In this document: one piece after another, positions 14,894 to 26,966 of the stretch | How the letters are laid out: every line of letters begins with the position of its first letter | Position numbering within the stretch: the first letter of the stretch is position 1 | From: Actinomyces sp. | Lineage (GTDB): Bacteria; Actinomycetota; Actinomycetes; Actinomycetales; Actinomycetaceae | Direction of reading: 5' to 3' | Length of the DNA stretch: 42,882 nucleotides | Assembly (NCBI GenBank): GCA_018375675.1 | Contig: JAHACW010000016.1 | Coordinates: 1 to 42,882 of the forward strand | Translations under genes and position numbers: made by a program | Notes under the pieces: generated by a model | What the model was told of the DNA's origin: nothing | What the model saw: only the letters and a program-made list of their open reading frames with translations | The model's database searches: none

Positions 14894-16204
14894 ATGCACA
14901 CAGAGTCGTACCTGCACCACGGTCACACCGTTTACGAGCACCGCCTGGACGTTCCCCTCGATCATCTGCGCCCCGCCGGCGAGGACAACCCGACGATCCA
15001 GGTTTTTGCGCGCGAGGTCGTGCGCAAGGGCCACGAGGACGCGCCCTACGCGGTGTTCTTGCAGGGCGGCCCGGGCTACCCGAGCCCGCGTTTTGGCACG
15101 TTTACCGGCGGGTGGATGAATCGTCTCCTGCAGGATTACCGCGTGGTGCTCCTCGATCAGCGAGGCACGGGCCAGTCGACCCGCATGGACGCCCAGGCGC
15201 TCTCCCACTTGGACACGGACGAGGAGAAGGCCGCATACCTGCGCCACTTCCGCCAGGATCAGATCGTGTACGACGCGGAGGCGCTGCGCCGCGAGTTGTG
15301 CGGGGATGACCCATGGACGACGCTCGGCCAGTCGTTCGGCGGCTTCATCACGACCTCGTACCTGTCGCTGGCTCCCCAGGGATTGAAGGCCAGCCTGATC
15401 ACGGGAGGCCTGCCCGGCCTCGTCCATGTGGACGACATCTACCGCCTGACGTATGAGCGCACGGCGGCGCGCAACCGCGCCTACTTCCAGCGCCATCCAG
15501 GCGACGAGCGCACGGTGCGCGAGCTGTGCGCGCACCTGGCGGACACGGAGGAGACGCTGCCGACGGGCGAGCGCCTCTCCCCCGCGCGTCTGCGCATGAT
15601 CGGCATGATGCTGGGCGGCCAGGGCAACACGGATCAGCTGCACTACCTGCTCGAGGGCCCGTGGACGTCGCTTCGAGGCGAGCGCCGTCTCTCGTCGCAA
15701 TTCCTGGCGGCGATCGGCTCGCAGGTGGACATTGCGCCGATTTACGGCTTGTTCCAGGAGTACATCTACGCGTGCGCGACACCGGACCTGGTGGGCACGG
15801 CGACGGGCTGGGCGGCAGATCGCCTGGCCGAGGAGATCCCGGGCTTCGCGAAGGACGCAAACCCGCTGGATGAGAGCGAGCCGTTCTACCTGACGGGCGA
15901 GCATTTCATGCGCCGCGTGTTCGACGAGGATCCGGGCTTGGCGCCGCTGAAGGGCGTCGCGGAGATTCTCGCTTCGACGACGGAGGCTGCCCCCGTGTAC
16001 CTGCCGGACGTGCTGGCCGAGAACACGGTGCCGGTGGCTGCGGCCGTGTATTACGACGACATGTTCGTGCCTCGCGAGCTCTCCCTGGACACGGGTGACC
16101 TGATCGGAGCCCACCACTACATCACGAATGAGTACCAGCACGACGGATCCGCCTATTCGGGCGGAAAGGTTGTCTCTCACCTGCTTGACCTGCTCGCGGA
16201 TTGA
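14894..16204 (+). CDS. Prolyl aminopeptidase (alpha/beta hydrolase, family S33)
   Basis: 436 residues. It removes N-terminal proline or related residues from peptides in the cytosol. Motifs are the oxyanion loop QGGPGYPSPR (about residue 58), DQRGTGQS, and the nucleophile elbow GQSFGG; an Asp in YYDDMF and a His in NEYQHDG near the C-terminus complete the triad. It is long for a minimal S33 enzyme but normal for the actinobacterial form with a large helical cap. GLPGLV near residue 175 contains a partial match to the dispersed motif, probably by chance in a conserved stretch. The next gene starts 31 bp downstream and may be co-transcribed. Confidence 0.92.
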   Translation: MHTESYLHHGHTVYEHRLDVPLDHLRPAGEDNPTIQVFAREVVRKGHEDAPYAVFLQGGPGYPSPRFGTFTGGWMNRLLQDYRVVLLDQRGTGQSTRMDAQALSHLDTDEEKAAYLRHFRQDQIVYDAEALRRELCGDDPWTTLGQSFGGFITTSYLSLAPQGLKASLITGGLPGLVHVDDIYRLTYERTAARNRAYFQRHPGDERTVRELCAHLADTEETLPTGERLSPARLRMIGMMLGGQGNTDQLHYLLEGPWTSLRGERRLSSQFLAAIGSQVDIAPIYGLFQEYIYACATPDLVGTATGWAADRLAEEIPGFAKDANPLDESEPFYLTGEHFMRRVFDEDPGLAPLKGVAEILASTTEAAPVYLPDVLAENTVPVAAAVYYDDMFVPRELSLDTGDLIGAHHYITNEYQHDGSAYSGGKVVSHLLDLLAD

Positions 16205-16234
16205 TCCGCGCGCTCCCGATTGAAAGGACTGGCT

Positions 16235-16753
16235 ATGGCCGCCTCATCAACCTGTTCTTGTCCGTGTGCTGGCTCGGTGGACCCGACTCGGGTCGCGGGG
16301 TTTGCGGCGGGCGTGGGCGCGACCGTCGCGTGGTACGCCCTGCCCGATTACGTGCGCTCTCGTCCGTTGCGCGGTCTCGTGAAGGCGGGCCTGCTGGGGG
16401 TGCTCGGCTGGTCGATGGTGGCGCAGCTGCCGGAGGGCGCGGAGCTTCCGCCCTACGACGATGAGGACACGGATTGCTCGAAGTCGTCTCCCGTCGCGGG
16501 TGAGGATCCGCTCGATGGCGTCACGGAAGCGGACCCGGCGGAGCTGGCGGTTCTCGCGGGAGCGGCGCTGGGTTCGGCGATGATCACGGTGGGCGTGGAA
16601 CGCTGGCTGTTCCGCCGCGGTGAGCGTCGCCGCGCGCAGGGCGCTCGTTTCGCTCATACGAGGCAGGGACTGGCCCTGGGTGCTCTGGAAGCGGGCCTGA
16701 CCGCGCTGACGTTCGGCGCGGGAGCTGTGCGTGAGAGGCTCTCGAAGGGCTGA
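16235..16753 (+). CDS. Unrecognised small membrane protein
   Basis: 172 residues. The N-terminus has a short Cys-rich stretch (STCSCPCAGS), followed by two hydrophobic segments (about residues 20-36 and 48-63), an acidic loop (PPYDDEDTDC), a third hydrophobic segment (LAVLAGAALGSAMITVGV), a basic RRGERRRAQG loop and a final Gly/Ala-rich hydrophobic helix. No family recognised. The ATG at 16235 has AAAGGA 6 nt upstream. It probably forms an operon with the iminopeptidase gene. Confidence 0.75.
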   Translation: MAASSTCSCPCAGSVDPTRVAGFAAGVGATVAWYALPDYVRSRPLRGLVKAGLLGVLGWSMVAQLPEGAELPPYDDEDTDCSKSSPVAGEDPLDGVTEADPAELAVLAGAALGSAMITVGVERWLFRRGERRRAQGARFAHTRQGLALGALEAGLTALTFGAGAVRERLSKG

Positions 16754-16769
16754 CCTTCCATCCCCCGCT

Positions 16770-19618
<2,849 letters not shown>

Positions 19619-19685
19619 TTCTCACGAGGCCGGGGCCGGGTTGCGCGAACAACGCGGCCTGACCGCCTCCCTCAACTCAAGACGC

Positions 19686-19723
19686 ACGTGGGTGCGCCCG
19701 CCATCAGGCGGGCGCACCCACGT
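19686..19723. terminator. Bidirectional hairpin terminator between nrdF and the surface protein
   Basis: A perfect 17-bp stem: 19686-19702 (ACGTGGGTGCGCCCGCC) pairs with 19707-19723 around an ATCA loop. It serves the convergent genes nrdF (+) and the surface-protein gene (-). A one-mismatch copy of the dispersed motif lies at 19623-19636, just after the nrdF stop. Confidence 0.88.
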
Positions 19724-19744
19724 CGTTATGTCTCGCAGTGTTTC

Positions 19745-22441
19745 TTACGAAACCTGTGTCTGCTCTCGTCGCCGCAGCCAGGCGCAGGCCCCGGCGAGGC
19801 CGAGCAGGGCGGCCCCTCCCACCAGCTGCGGGTAGATGCCGATGGATCCGGCCTTGGGGAGCACACCGACCTGCGTGTCGACGATGCGGATACCGGGGGT
19901 GCGATCCGCGCCGGGCAAGCTGCCCGAAGCGGGCAGCACGCGCACGGAGCTGAAGCCCTCGTCGGCGCCGAAGTCCGTCTTGATGACGGTCGTGGCGTCA
20001 GCATCCGTGCCAGCCTCGATGTGGAAGGCGACGGGACGAGGCAGCAGCGCGTGCCCGACGGGCGCGCGGGTTTCCACGAGCCAGTAGGTCTTGCCCGTCT
20101 CCAGGGGCGCGGTCACGAATCGCGACCCACCGTCGAGGGTAGAAACCGGGGTGCCAGCCAAGGCCTCGTTGTCGTAGATCGCGAAGGCCGCGCCGTCGAG
20201 CGGATACGTGCCGTCGTCGTTCGGGGTGCCGACCGGCTGTGTGCCGGCCTTTTCGATGCGGATCGGTCGGGGGCGAGCGGGCGCGCAGGCCTCGTTGTTG
20301 GCCTCCCCATCGTGATCGTAGGTGCCCGTCACCGCGTTGTAGAGGCCTCGTCCCGGGGTGAGGCGATCGTTCGACGAGGCGCACTCCAGGAGGGCCTCGG
20401 AGTACCCGGGAGCGCTCGTATCGCGCGTGACCTTCATGCGGATGTACCACGTGGAGGACGCGCCCGGCTCGATGGTGGCGCCCTCGGTGAGAACATACGA
20501 GGAGGCGGCGCCCTGCTCGGCCGCGGCATCAAGCGCGTCAAGGCTGGTCGCGACAGCCGCGGAGCGAACGGTCAGGCCCGGCGCGAAGTTCGGCGCGTCC
20601 GTCAGGCGCCCGGTCGTGCCCGCGAGGGTGCCGTCGTTCGTGGCCGTGATGCGGTAGGTAACGGTGATGTCGTCCGTCGTCGCGCCCTCGACCGATTCGA
20701 GGTCCTTCTGAATGCGCAGCTTGGGGGTCTGCTCGCGGTTGGTGAACGTGCAGGTGATCGGCAGGGCCGCAGGCGACGAGGCCGGGGCGACCTGGGAGAA
20801 GTCCACGCCGCCCGTGTCAGCGTCGCGGGTGACGTTCACGCGCTCACCCACGCCGTTTAGGCAGGTCACGTCGACGAGGCTCCACTGCGCAGCATTCGGG
20901 TCATCACTGACCTTCCAGGGGCCGAAGTATCCGGACTGCCCGAACGCGAGGGGAGTACGGCCGGCGATGCGCGGCCCCGTCTCGGCGATGACGAACTGCG
21001 AGAAGCCCGGCATGAAGGCCTTATATCCGGAGGACACCGCCCCAGCCTCGCCGAAAGCAGTCGGGGTAAGGTTCTTATCCTCGAAGGAGTTCCACGCGAC
21101 GAAGCCGTCGGCCTGAACGCTTGTGGTCAGCGGCTTGCCGGTGGTGCCGGTCCAGTCGCCGACGCCCAGTGTCGTAAAGCCAAACTCGGGGATCGCGTCG
21201 CCGACCTGCTCGGAGTCCTCGGTGACCGCTTTCGCGACGCGCACGTAGCGCTCCTGGCTGAAAGAGCCGTAGAGGCAGCCGAAGGACGCCTGGCTTTCCT
21301 TGGTCGTGAAGGTGGAGACCGGGGTCGAGCTCGCGGGCGGGGTGGCGGGGCAGTTGCCGTCCGCGTTGGGCACGAATCCGTAGAGGACGAGTCGGTAGGG
21401 GATCCCGTTGACGGTGATCGTCTGGTCCGAGGTGGTCTTCGTGATCGTCAGGACGTCGTCCGAGTCGGGGGTCTGGTCGGGCTTGCCTGCCGAACCCGGG
21501 TAGTACTGAGGCTGATCCGTGTAGATGTCGTATCTGCCTTTTCCTTCACCAACTTTTTTAAAGCAATGCCAGTTGCGATCAGATCGAGCGAGCGCATAGT
21601 AGGGGGCAGTCGATGGGCAGGTGCGCGGCGCGGAGGCACGGGAGACCCACTCGTAGGGGCCTCCCTTGCGTCGCACGGCCGTCGTGTCCGTGTCGTTGTC
21701 GGTTTCCTGCTGGTCAAAGGGGAAGGACTCCTCCAGATCGCCGATGCGGATGTCGAAGGACGAGTGCACCCAGTGAATCTGGGAGTAGATGGGGAAGTTG
21801 TTGTGGCGCACGGCGCCGATCAGGAAGGTGCTGTTGAGCGGGACCGTCCCCGGGTTGTTCGGCTTGTAGCCGAGGGCGCTCGTCGTCGAGGTCGAGATCG
21901 CGTCGGGCGTGTATTCGCCGTAGTAGGGGTACCGGTAGTAGGCGGCCATGTGGTAGTCCCAGGCGACGCCTCGGGTGACGTAGGACCAGTAATCGCCGCT
22001 TGTCGCGGTGTCCGCGTCGAGCCAGTCCTGGGCATACCCCGAGCGGTAGGGGACGGAACGCTGGTTGGGGTCGGCGGAGTTGTACGTCGTCATTCCGGAC
22101 ACGATGCCGAAGTAGGAGTTGTCGGCGACGACGGTGGTCCGGTCCTTACCGGAGTCGTTGAGGACTGCCTTGCCGATTCGACCTTCGGAGCGATTAAAGG
22201 TGATGCTGTCGGCACCGGGGGCCTCGAGGGGGGCCTCGGCCCGTGCAACTCCGGGCACCATCACGAGGCCGGAGAGGGCGAGACCGGTCAGAGCGGCAGC
22301 GACGATTCCACGCATGGCAAACCTGCGAGTACGCGGCGCACAGACCACTCGGCCAGCCATGCGGCTGGCCGCCGACGGATGGTCGTCTCGGTCGGCAGCG
22401 CCTCGATTCTGGACGCCGCGCTGCATGTCGGTGAGTCTCAT
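19745..22441 (-). CDS. Wall-anchored SpaA/prealbumin-type surface protein
   Basis: 898 residues. An extended N-terminus precedes a hydrophobic signal segment (MRGIVAAALTGLALSGLVMV) and a cleavage site near ARA. Residues about 70-400 form a Tyr/Trp-rich domain I do not recognise. Beta-sandwich repeats follow, including one with LRIQKDLESVEGATTDDITV and, near residues 735-845, a SpaA-like domain (AAFAIYDN and YWLVETRAPVGH). The C-terminus has LPKAG (861-865), a hydrophobic helix and a basic tail, a sortase anchor with Ala in place of the usual Thr. Likely a fimbrial tip or adhesin. The start is uncertain: 22441, or 22315 at the signal segment. An exact dispersed motif (20775-20788) encodes APASS between domains. 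Confidence 0.85.
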   Translation of the reverse strand: MRLTDMQRGVQNRGAADRDDHPSAASRMAGRVVCAPRTRRFAMRGIVAAALTGLALSGLVMVPGVARAEAPLEAPGADSITFNRSEGRIGKAVLNDSGKDRTTVVADNSYFGIVSGMTTYNSADPNQRSVPYRSGYAQDWLDADTATSGDYWSYVTRGVAWDYHMAAYYRYPYYGEYTPDAISTSTTSALGYKPNNPGTVPLNSTFLIGAVRHNNFPIYSQIHWVHSSFDIRIGDLEESFPFDQQETDNDTDTTAVRRKGGPYEWVSRASAPRTCPSTAPYYALARSDRNWHCFKKVGEGKGRYDIYTDQPQYYPGSAGKPDQTPDSDDVLTITKTTSDQTITVNGIPYRLVLYGFVPNADGNCPATPPASSTPVSTFTTKESQASFGCLYGSFSQERYVRVAKAVTEDSEQVGDAIPEFGFTTLGVGDWTGTTGKPLTTSVQADGFVAWNSFEDKNLTPTAFGEAGAVSSGYKAFMPGFSQFVIAETGPRIAGRTPLAFGQSGYFGPWKVSDDPNAAQWSLVDVTCLNGVGERVNVTRDADTGGVDFSQVAPASSPAALPITCTFTNREQTPKLRIQKDLESVEGATTDDITVTYRITATNDGTLAGTTGRLTDAPNFAPGLTVRSAAVATSLDALDAAAEQGAASSYVLTEGATIEPGASSTWYIRMKVTRDTSAPGYSEALLECASSNDRLTPGRGLYNAVTGTYDHDGEANNEACAPARPRPIRIEKAGTQPVGTPNDDGTYPLDGAAFAIYDNEALAGTPVSTLDGGSRFVTAPLETGKTYWLVETRAPVGHALLPRPVAFHIEAGTDADATTVIKTDFGADEGFSSVRVLPASGSLPGADRTPGIRIVDTQVGVLPKAGSIGIYPQLVGGAALLGLAGACAWLRRREQTQVS

Positions 22442-23086
22442 ACTGCCCCCACGTTGATATGGTTACCGACTTACCATAACAATGAGATTTAGTTCCTGCA
22501 TAACCCTCCAGGTCAGTATTGATTCATGCCCGCACACAGAGGCCACAAAACCCTCACTGCACGAACCCCACAGGCAATGACGACCAGACCACGCCCACCT
22601 ATTCACATATGACAACCGGCCTCACTTTTGAAGAGGTCACCCCAAGCTTGACCATCCAACACGAAGGATCCAGGAGTGCCAACCGAACGGTCAGACCCTT
22701 CGATTGTGCACTGCATAACAGTTGACAATGCACTCGACGCCGGATCGCACCCCGACGCAATCTCTCCCAAACAGAAGACCAGGAGCCGGATCGCGACCAA
22801 GCGAGAACAAACATGCGACACGACCTGTCCACACTCTGTTTGCTCCAACACACTTATCGTCACACGTGTAACATGTGCACCAAATGTCACAGGCGCATCA
22901 TGGCAAGGTATTCCCTGCCATGACGGGCCTTCGATGCGAGCGCGCAGGCCTTTGCTCATCGGGAACATCCCGACAGTTGGGGCCACACCACTTCGCGCGA
23001 CGGCTAGACTGTGACTGGGAGCGGCCTCGCTTCCACCCACACCGTACGTCGCGCGCACAGCGCGGGGGAATGAGGAGAGCACGACT
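22442..23086. other. Intergenic region between divergent surface-protein and fhaA genes
   Basis: 645 bp without a supported gene; overlapping open frames show no ribosome site or family. It has lower GC near 22442-22620. Visible elements are a palindrome ACACGTGT (22862-22869), close to a second ACATGTGC, and a 7-bp hairpin CATGGCA/TGCCATG (22899-22922). TAGACT at 23005-23010 could be the -10 of the fhaA operon, without a clear -35. Nothing else is seen. Confidence 0.55.
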
Positions 23087-23788
23087 ATGAGCATCTTCGA
23101 CCGCTTCGAGAGCGCCGTCGAGAGAGGCGTCAATGGCGCCTTCTCGCGTGTGTTCCGGTCGGGGATCAAGCCCGTGGACATCACCACGGCGATCCGCCGC
23201 GCCATGGACGAATCCGTCCAAGAAGTCTCCGCCTCGCGCATCATTGCCGCGAACCACTTCTCGGTCTACGCCTCGCGCACCGACCTCACCTCCCTCGAGG
23301 CATCCCTCGACGTCCTCGCCGACGAGTTCGCCCAGCAGGCCACCGAACACGCCGCGGCGAACAGCTACTCCCTCCTCGGCCCCGTCACGATCGAGTTCAT
23401 CGCCGACGCCTCCGAGCCCAGCGGCACCCTGAAGGTCGACGCCGAAAACCGCCGGGGACCCGCAGCCCCCGCCACGGCCTCGTCCGCCTCCCCCGAGCAC
23501 CCGATCATCGACGTCGACGGCGAAAAGTGGCTGCTCACCGAGCCCGTCACCGTCATCGGACGCGGCTCCGAAGCCGACATCGTCGTCAACGACTCGGGCG
23601 TCTCGCGCCGCCACCTCGAACTGCGCATCACCCCCACCGGCGTGATCGCGACCGATCTGGGCTCCACCAACGGCTCCTTCGTTGAGGGACACCGCATCGA
23701 CGCAGCGACCCTGCTCGACGGCAACCAGATCGTCATCGGACGCACCAAGATCCTCTTCTGGACGCACCCAGACCAGAGCGGAGTTTAA
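23087..23788 (+). CDS. fhaA: FhaA: DUF3662 and FHA domain protein
   Basis: 233 residues. Residues 1-125 are the DUF3662 domain (MSIFDRFESAVERGVNGAFS, KPVDITTAIRRAMDE). A short Pro/Ala linker follows, where ATASS is encoded by a variant of the dispersed motif (23471-23484). Residues about 145-230 are an FHA phosphothreonine-binding domain with GRGSEADIVV, SGVSRRHLEL and DLGSTNGSFVEG. FhaA binds phosphorylated partners of PknA/PknB, including MviN in mycobacteria. It is shorter than mycobacterial FhaA, whose long linker is missing here. The ATG has GAGGAG upstream. First gene of a seven-gene operon. Confidence 0.95.
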   Translation: MSIFDRFESAVERGVNGAFSRVFRSGIKPVDITTAIRRAMDESVQEVSASRIIAANHFSVYASRTDLTSLEASLDVLADEFAQQATEHAAANSYSLLGPVTIEFIADASEPSGTLKVDAENRRGPAAPATASSASPEHPIIDVDGEKWLLTEPVTVIGRGSEADIVVNDSGVSRRHLELRITPTGVIATDLGSTNGSFVEGHRIDAATLLDGNQIVIGRTKILFWTHPDQSGV

Positions 23789-23792
23789 TGAA

Positions 23793-24296
23793 GTGACCAC
23801 AGACCTCGCATTTACCGTTTTCCGCATCGGGTTCCTGGTGCTGCTCTGGCTCCTCGTGCTCGCGGCCGTCAACACGCTGCGACGCGACATCTTCGGCACC
23901 GTCGTGACCCCGCGCGGCAAGGGACGCGACAAGGCCACCTCACGCCGCAAAGCCTCTCGCGAGAAGCGCAAGGACAACAAGAAGCGCACCTCCACGAACC
24001 CGCTGGCTCCCAAGGACCTCCTGGTGACCGGTGGCCCGCTCGTGGGCACCATGCTGCCCCTCGGCGAGGCCCCCATCGTTATCGGGCGCTCCCCCGCGTG
24101 CACCCTCGTGCTCGAAGACGAGTACGCGTCCAGCCGCCACGCGGCACTCACCCCCCAGTCCGACGGCTGGTGGATCGAAGACCTCTCCAGCCGTAACGGC
24201 ACCTTCATCGACGACGAGCGCCTGAGCAGTCCGCGCCAGCTCAAGATCGGTGACGTCATCCGCATCGGCCAGACGACTCTCGAATTGGTGGGTTGA
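23793..24296 (+). CDS. fhaB: FhaB (FipA-like) membrane FHA protein
   Basis: 167 residues. An N-terminal membrane helix (about residues 8-25, FRIGFLVLLWLLVLAAV) is followed by a basic linker rich in Lys and Arg, then a FHA domain with IVIGRSPACTLVLEDEYASS and DLSSRNGTFIDD. It acts at the membrane with PknA/PknB in growth and division. The GTG at 23793 has GGAG 9 nt upstream and starts 4 bp after the fhaA stop; an ATG at 23788 is out of frame. Confidence 0.93.
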   Translation: MTTDLAFTVFRIGFLVLLWLLVLAAVNTLRRDIFGTVVTPRGKGRDKATSRRKASREKRKDNKKRTSTNPLAPKDLLVTGGPLVGTMLPLGEAPIVIGRSPACTLVLEDEYASSRHAALTPQSDGWWIEDLSSRNGTFIDDERLSSPRQLKIGDVIRIGQTTLELVG

Positions 24297-24297
24297 T

Positions 24298-25584
24298 ATG
24301 TCAGGAAACGCGGTTCAATTCCACTACGCTGCCCGCTCCGACGTGGGCCTCGTGCGTTCCAACAATCAGGACTCCGGCTACGCCGGCGCGAACCTGCTGG
24401 TCCTCGCCGACGGCATGGGCGGCCCCGCAGGCGGCGACATCGCCTCCTCGGTGGCCCTCGCGCACCTCGTCCCCCTCGACACGGACTCGCACCCGGCCGA
24501 CTCGATGCTTCCCCTCCTGCGCGAGGCCCTCCTCGACGCGCACGAGGAGCTCACCGACCGCTCGAGCCGCGACCGCGACCTCGAAGGCCTGGGCACCACC
24601 TGCATCGCGCTCATGCGCTCCGGCAACCGCCTCGCGATGGTTCACATCGGCGACTCGCGCGCCTACGTGCTGCGCGGCGACACGCTGACCCAGGTCACGA
24701 CCGACCACTCCTTCGTGCAGTACCTGGTCGACACCGGCCAGATCACACCCGAGGAAGCCGAGCACCACCCCAACCGCAACGTCGTCCTGAAGATCCTCGG
24801 CGACGCGCAGGCCGACGTGGCCCCCGACGAGACGATCCGCGAGGCCGTCGTCGGCGACCGCTGGATGCTGTGCTCCGATGGCCTGTCCGGCCTCGTCTCC
24901 CCCGAGACGATCGGCCAGGTCATGGCCGATTTCAAGGATCCAGGCGAGTGCGCCGAAGAACTCATCCGCCTGGCCCTCCTGGGCGGCGGCCCCGACAACA
25001 TCACGTGCGTCATCGCGGACATCGTCCCCGCCGGTACGTTCCCGCCCGCTCCCCCGCAGATCGTGGGCGCCGCAGCCATCGACCGCAACGCCAAGTCGCG
25101 CGGCGGAGACGGAGCGGCCGCGCGCGCTGCCGCCCTGGGATCCTCGGCCTCGGGCACCCCCAGCGACGAGGACGACGCCCCCATCGAACTCAAGCCCCAC
25201 ACCTCGTGGTGGACCCCCGTGTTCATCTCGCTCGTGACGGTCCTCGTGGTCGCGGCGTCGTGGATGTCGTGGAAGTGGACGCAGACCCAGTACTACGCGA
25301 TCGGCCAGGACGGCTACGTCGTCATCTACCAGGGCATCCCCCAGTCGATCGGCCCGTGGCAGCTCTCCCACGCTGTGGAGGTCTCCAACGTCGCCCTGTC
25401 GGACCTCGCGCCCGTGGACCGCCAGCGCCTCGACACGCCGGTGCTGCGCTCCTCACGCGCCGACATCGACTCCTACATCGATGGCCTCAGGCGCTCCGCG
25501 GCCGACAACGTGTCGACCCCCTCGTCCTCGACGACCCAGTCAGGCACGCCCCAGTCCGGGGCGCAGAGCGGGGGCGCCTCCTAA
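24298..25584 (+). CDS. pstP: PstP: PP2C-family Ser/Thr phosphatase
   Basis: 428 residues. Residues 1-240 are the PP2C domain, with metal-binding blocks RSDVGLVRSNNQDS, LVLADGMGG, LAMVHIGDSRAY, MLCSDGLSGLV and GGPDNITCVI. It dephosphorylates PknA, PknB and their substrates. A membrane helix lies at about 306-325 and an extracytoplasmic C-terminal segment (about 326-428) ends in a Ser/Thr/Gly-rich tail. The ATG at 24298 begins 1 bp after the fhaB stop. It overlaps the next gene by one base (TAATG). Confidence 0.96.
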   Translation: MSGNAVQFHYAARSDVGLVRSNNQDSGYAGANLLVLADGMGGPAGGDIASSVALAHLVPLDTDSHPADSMLPLLREALLDAHEELTDRSSRDRDLEGLGTTCIALMRSGNRLAMVHIGDSRAYVLRGDTLTQVTTDHSFVQYLVDTGQITPEEAEHHPNRNVVLKILGDAQADVAPDETIREAVVGDRWMLCSDGLSGLVSPETIGQVMADFKDPGECAEELIRLALLGGGPDNITCVIADIVPAGTFPPAPPQIVGAAAIDRNAKSRGGDGAAARAAALGSSASGTPSDEDDAPIELKPHTSWWTPVFISLVTVLVVAASWMSWKWTQTQYYAIGQDGYVVIYQGIPQSIGPWQLSHAVEVSNVALSDLAPVDRQRLDTPVLRSSRADIDSYIDGLRRSAADNVSTPSSSTTQSGTPQSGAQSGGAS

Positions 25585-26963
25585 TGGCTACCGTATCGAT
25601 CGCGCCCGCCCGGCCTCGCCGATTCCTGGAGCTGACCCTCATGGGCCTGGCTCTGGCCGTCGGCATCGCCGGCTACGTGCTGACCTCGCTGAACTACACG
25701 GGGGAGATCCCCGCAAACCTTCTCACGCAGGTCGGCGTGCTCGTCGCGATCGCGATCATTGCCGAGGTCGGCGTTCACTTCCTGGCCCCCTACGCGGACC
25801 CGGTGATCCTGCCGGTCGCCGTCGCCCTGACGGGCCTGGGACTGGCGATGATCTACCGCCTCGACCTGTCGTACGCACGCAGGGACGAGGCCGTGGTGGG
25901 CTTCCGTCAGGCACTTTTCGTAGGCATCGCGATCGTGATTGCGGCCATCATCTTGATCATGCTGCGCGACCACCGCATGCTGCGCCGCTACACCTACACC
26001 TTCGGCGCGCTGTCGCTGTTCCTCCTGCTCCTGCCGATGATTCCCGGCCTGGGCCAGGAGACCTTCGGCGCGCGAGTCTGGATCCACCTGGGTCCCATCT
26101 CCGTCCAGCCCGGTGAGCTCGTGAAGATCACGCTGGCGATCTTCTTCGCCGGATACCTCGTGACGAACCGCGACAACCTGGCGATCGGCGGCCGCAAGTT
26201 CCTGGGCATGCGCCTGCCGCGCGCCCGCGACCTCGGCCCGATCATGGTCGTGTGGTTGATCGGCATCGCGATCCTCGTCCTGCAGCGCGACCTGGGCACC
26301 TCGCTGCTCTTCTTCGGCCTGTTCGTCGCGATGCTGTACGTGGCGACGAACCGCGTGTCGTGGCTGGTCATCGGTTTCACGCTCTTCGTGCCGGCCGTCG
26401 CGATCGCCGTGAAGTCTTTCAGCCACGTGCAGACGCGCTTCAACATCTGGCTCAACGCCCTCGATCCGGAGATCTACGACCACGGTTCGTACCAGCTCGT
26501 CCAGGGCCTGTTCGGCCAGGCCTCCGGCGGTCTCATGGGCACCGGGTGGGGCCGCGGCTACCCGCAGCTCGTGCCGCTGGCGAACTCCGACTTCATTCTG
26601 TCCTCCTTCGCGGAGGAGCTGGGCCTGACCGGCATGGCCGCCATCCTGGTCCTGTATCTGATCCTCATCCAGCGAGGCCTGCGCGCGGCACTGACGGTGC
26701 GCGACGGTTTCGGCAAGCTCCTGGCGACCGGCCTGAGCTTCTCGCTGGCCATTCAGCTGTTCGTGGTGCTCGGCGGCATCACTCGCATTATTCCGCTGAC
26801 CGGCCTGACGGCCCCGTTCCTGGCGGCCGGCGGCTCGTCGATGGTGTCCTCGTGGATCACCGTCGCCCTGCTGATCCGCGTGTCGGACGCTGCTCGCCGC
26901 CCGGCCTCGACCCCCGCGCCGTGGAACTCCGGCATCCAGCCTGCCGTGGGAGTGGGTGAGTGA
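25584..26963 (+). CDS. rodA: SEDS peptidoglycan polymerase (RodA/FtsW family)
   Basis: 459 residues with about ten or more membrane helices. SEDS proteins polymerise lipid II into glycan strands together with a class B PBP, here PbpA encoded next. Family blocks include RVWIHLGPISVQPGELVKI, LQRDLGTSLLFFGLF and a C-terminal PLTGLTAPFLAAGGSSM. The position between pstP and pbpA is that of rodA in mycobacteria; in other annotations it is called FtsW. The ATG overlaps the pstP stop by 1 bp. Confidence 0.95.
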   Translation: MATVSIAPARPRRFLELTLMGLALAVGIAGYVLTSLNYTGEIPANLLTQVGVLVAIAIIAEVGVHFLAPYADPVILPVAVALTGLGLAMIYRLDLSYARRDEAVVGFRQALFVGIAIVIAAIILIMLRDHRMLRRYTYTFGALSLFLLLLPMIPGLGQETFGARVWIHLGPISVQPGELVKITLAIFFAGYLVTNRDNLAIGGRKFLGMRLPRARDLGPIMVVWLIGIAILVLQRDLGTSLLFFGLFVAMLYVATNRVSWLVIGFTLFVPAVAIAVKSFSHVQTRFNIWLNALDPEIYDHGSYQLVQGLFGQASGGLMGTGWGRGYPQLVPLANSDFILSSFAEELGLTGMAAILVLYLILIQRGLRAALTVRDGFGKLLATGLSFSLAIQLFVVLGGITRIIPLTGLTAPFLAAGGSSMVSSWITVALLIRVSDAARRPASTPAPWNSGIQPAVGVGE

Positions 26964-26966
26964 GCC

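Noticed and set aside
14160..15119. Plus-strand ORF with 14-residue repeats (AKATAVSVAARPAP)
   Set aside because: The repeats come from the 42-bp array, which shows inverted copies and dyad symmetry, and no ribosome site or leaderless box precedes a start.
14123..16180. Long minus-strand open frame of 685 codons
   Set aside because: It runs antisense to the iminopeptidase gene and through 42-bp repeats; open frames this long are common on the antisense strand in high-GC DNA.
22603..23244. Minus-strand ORF of 213 codons
   Set aside because: It overlaps the start of fhaA, has no ribosome site and no recognisable domain.
24884..24897. Copy of the dispersed motif in pstP
   Set aside because: Only 11 of 14 bases match and it encodes the conserved PP2C segment GLSGLV, so protein constraint explains it.
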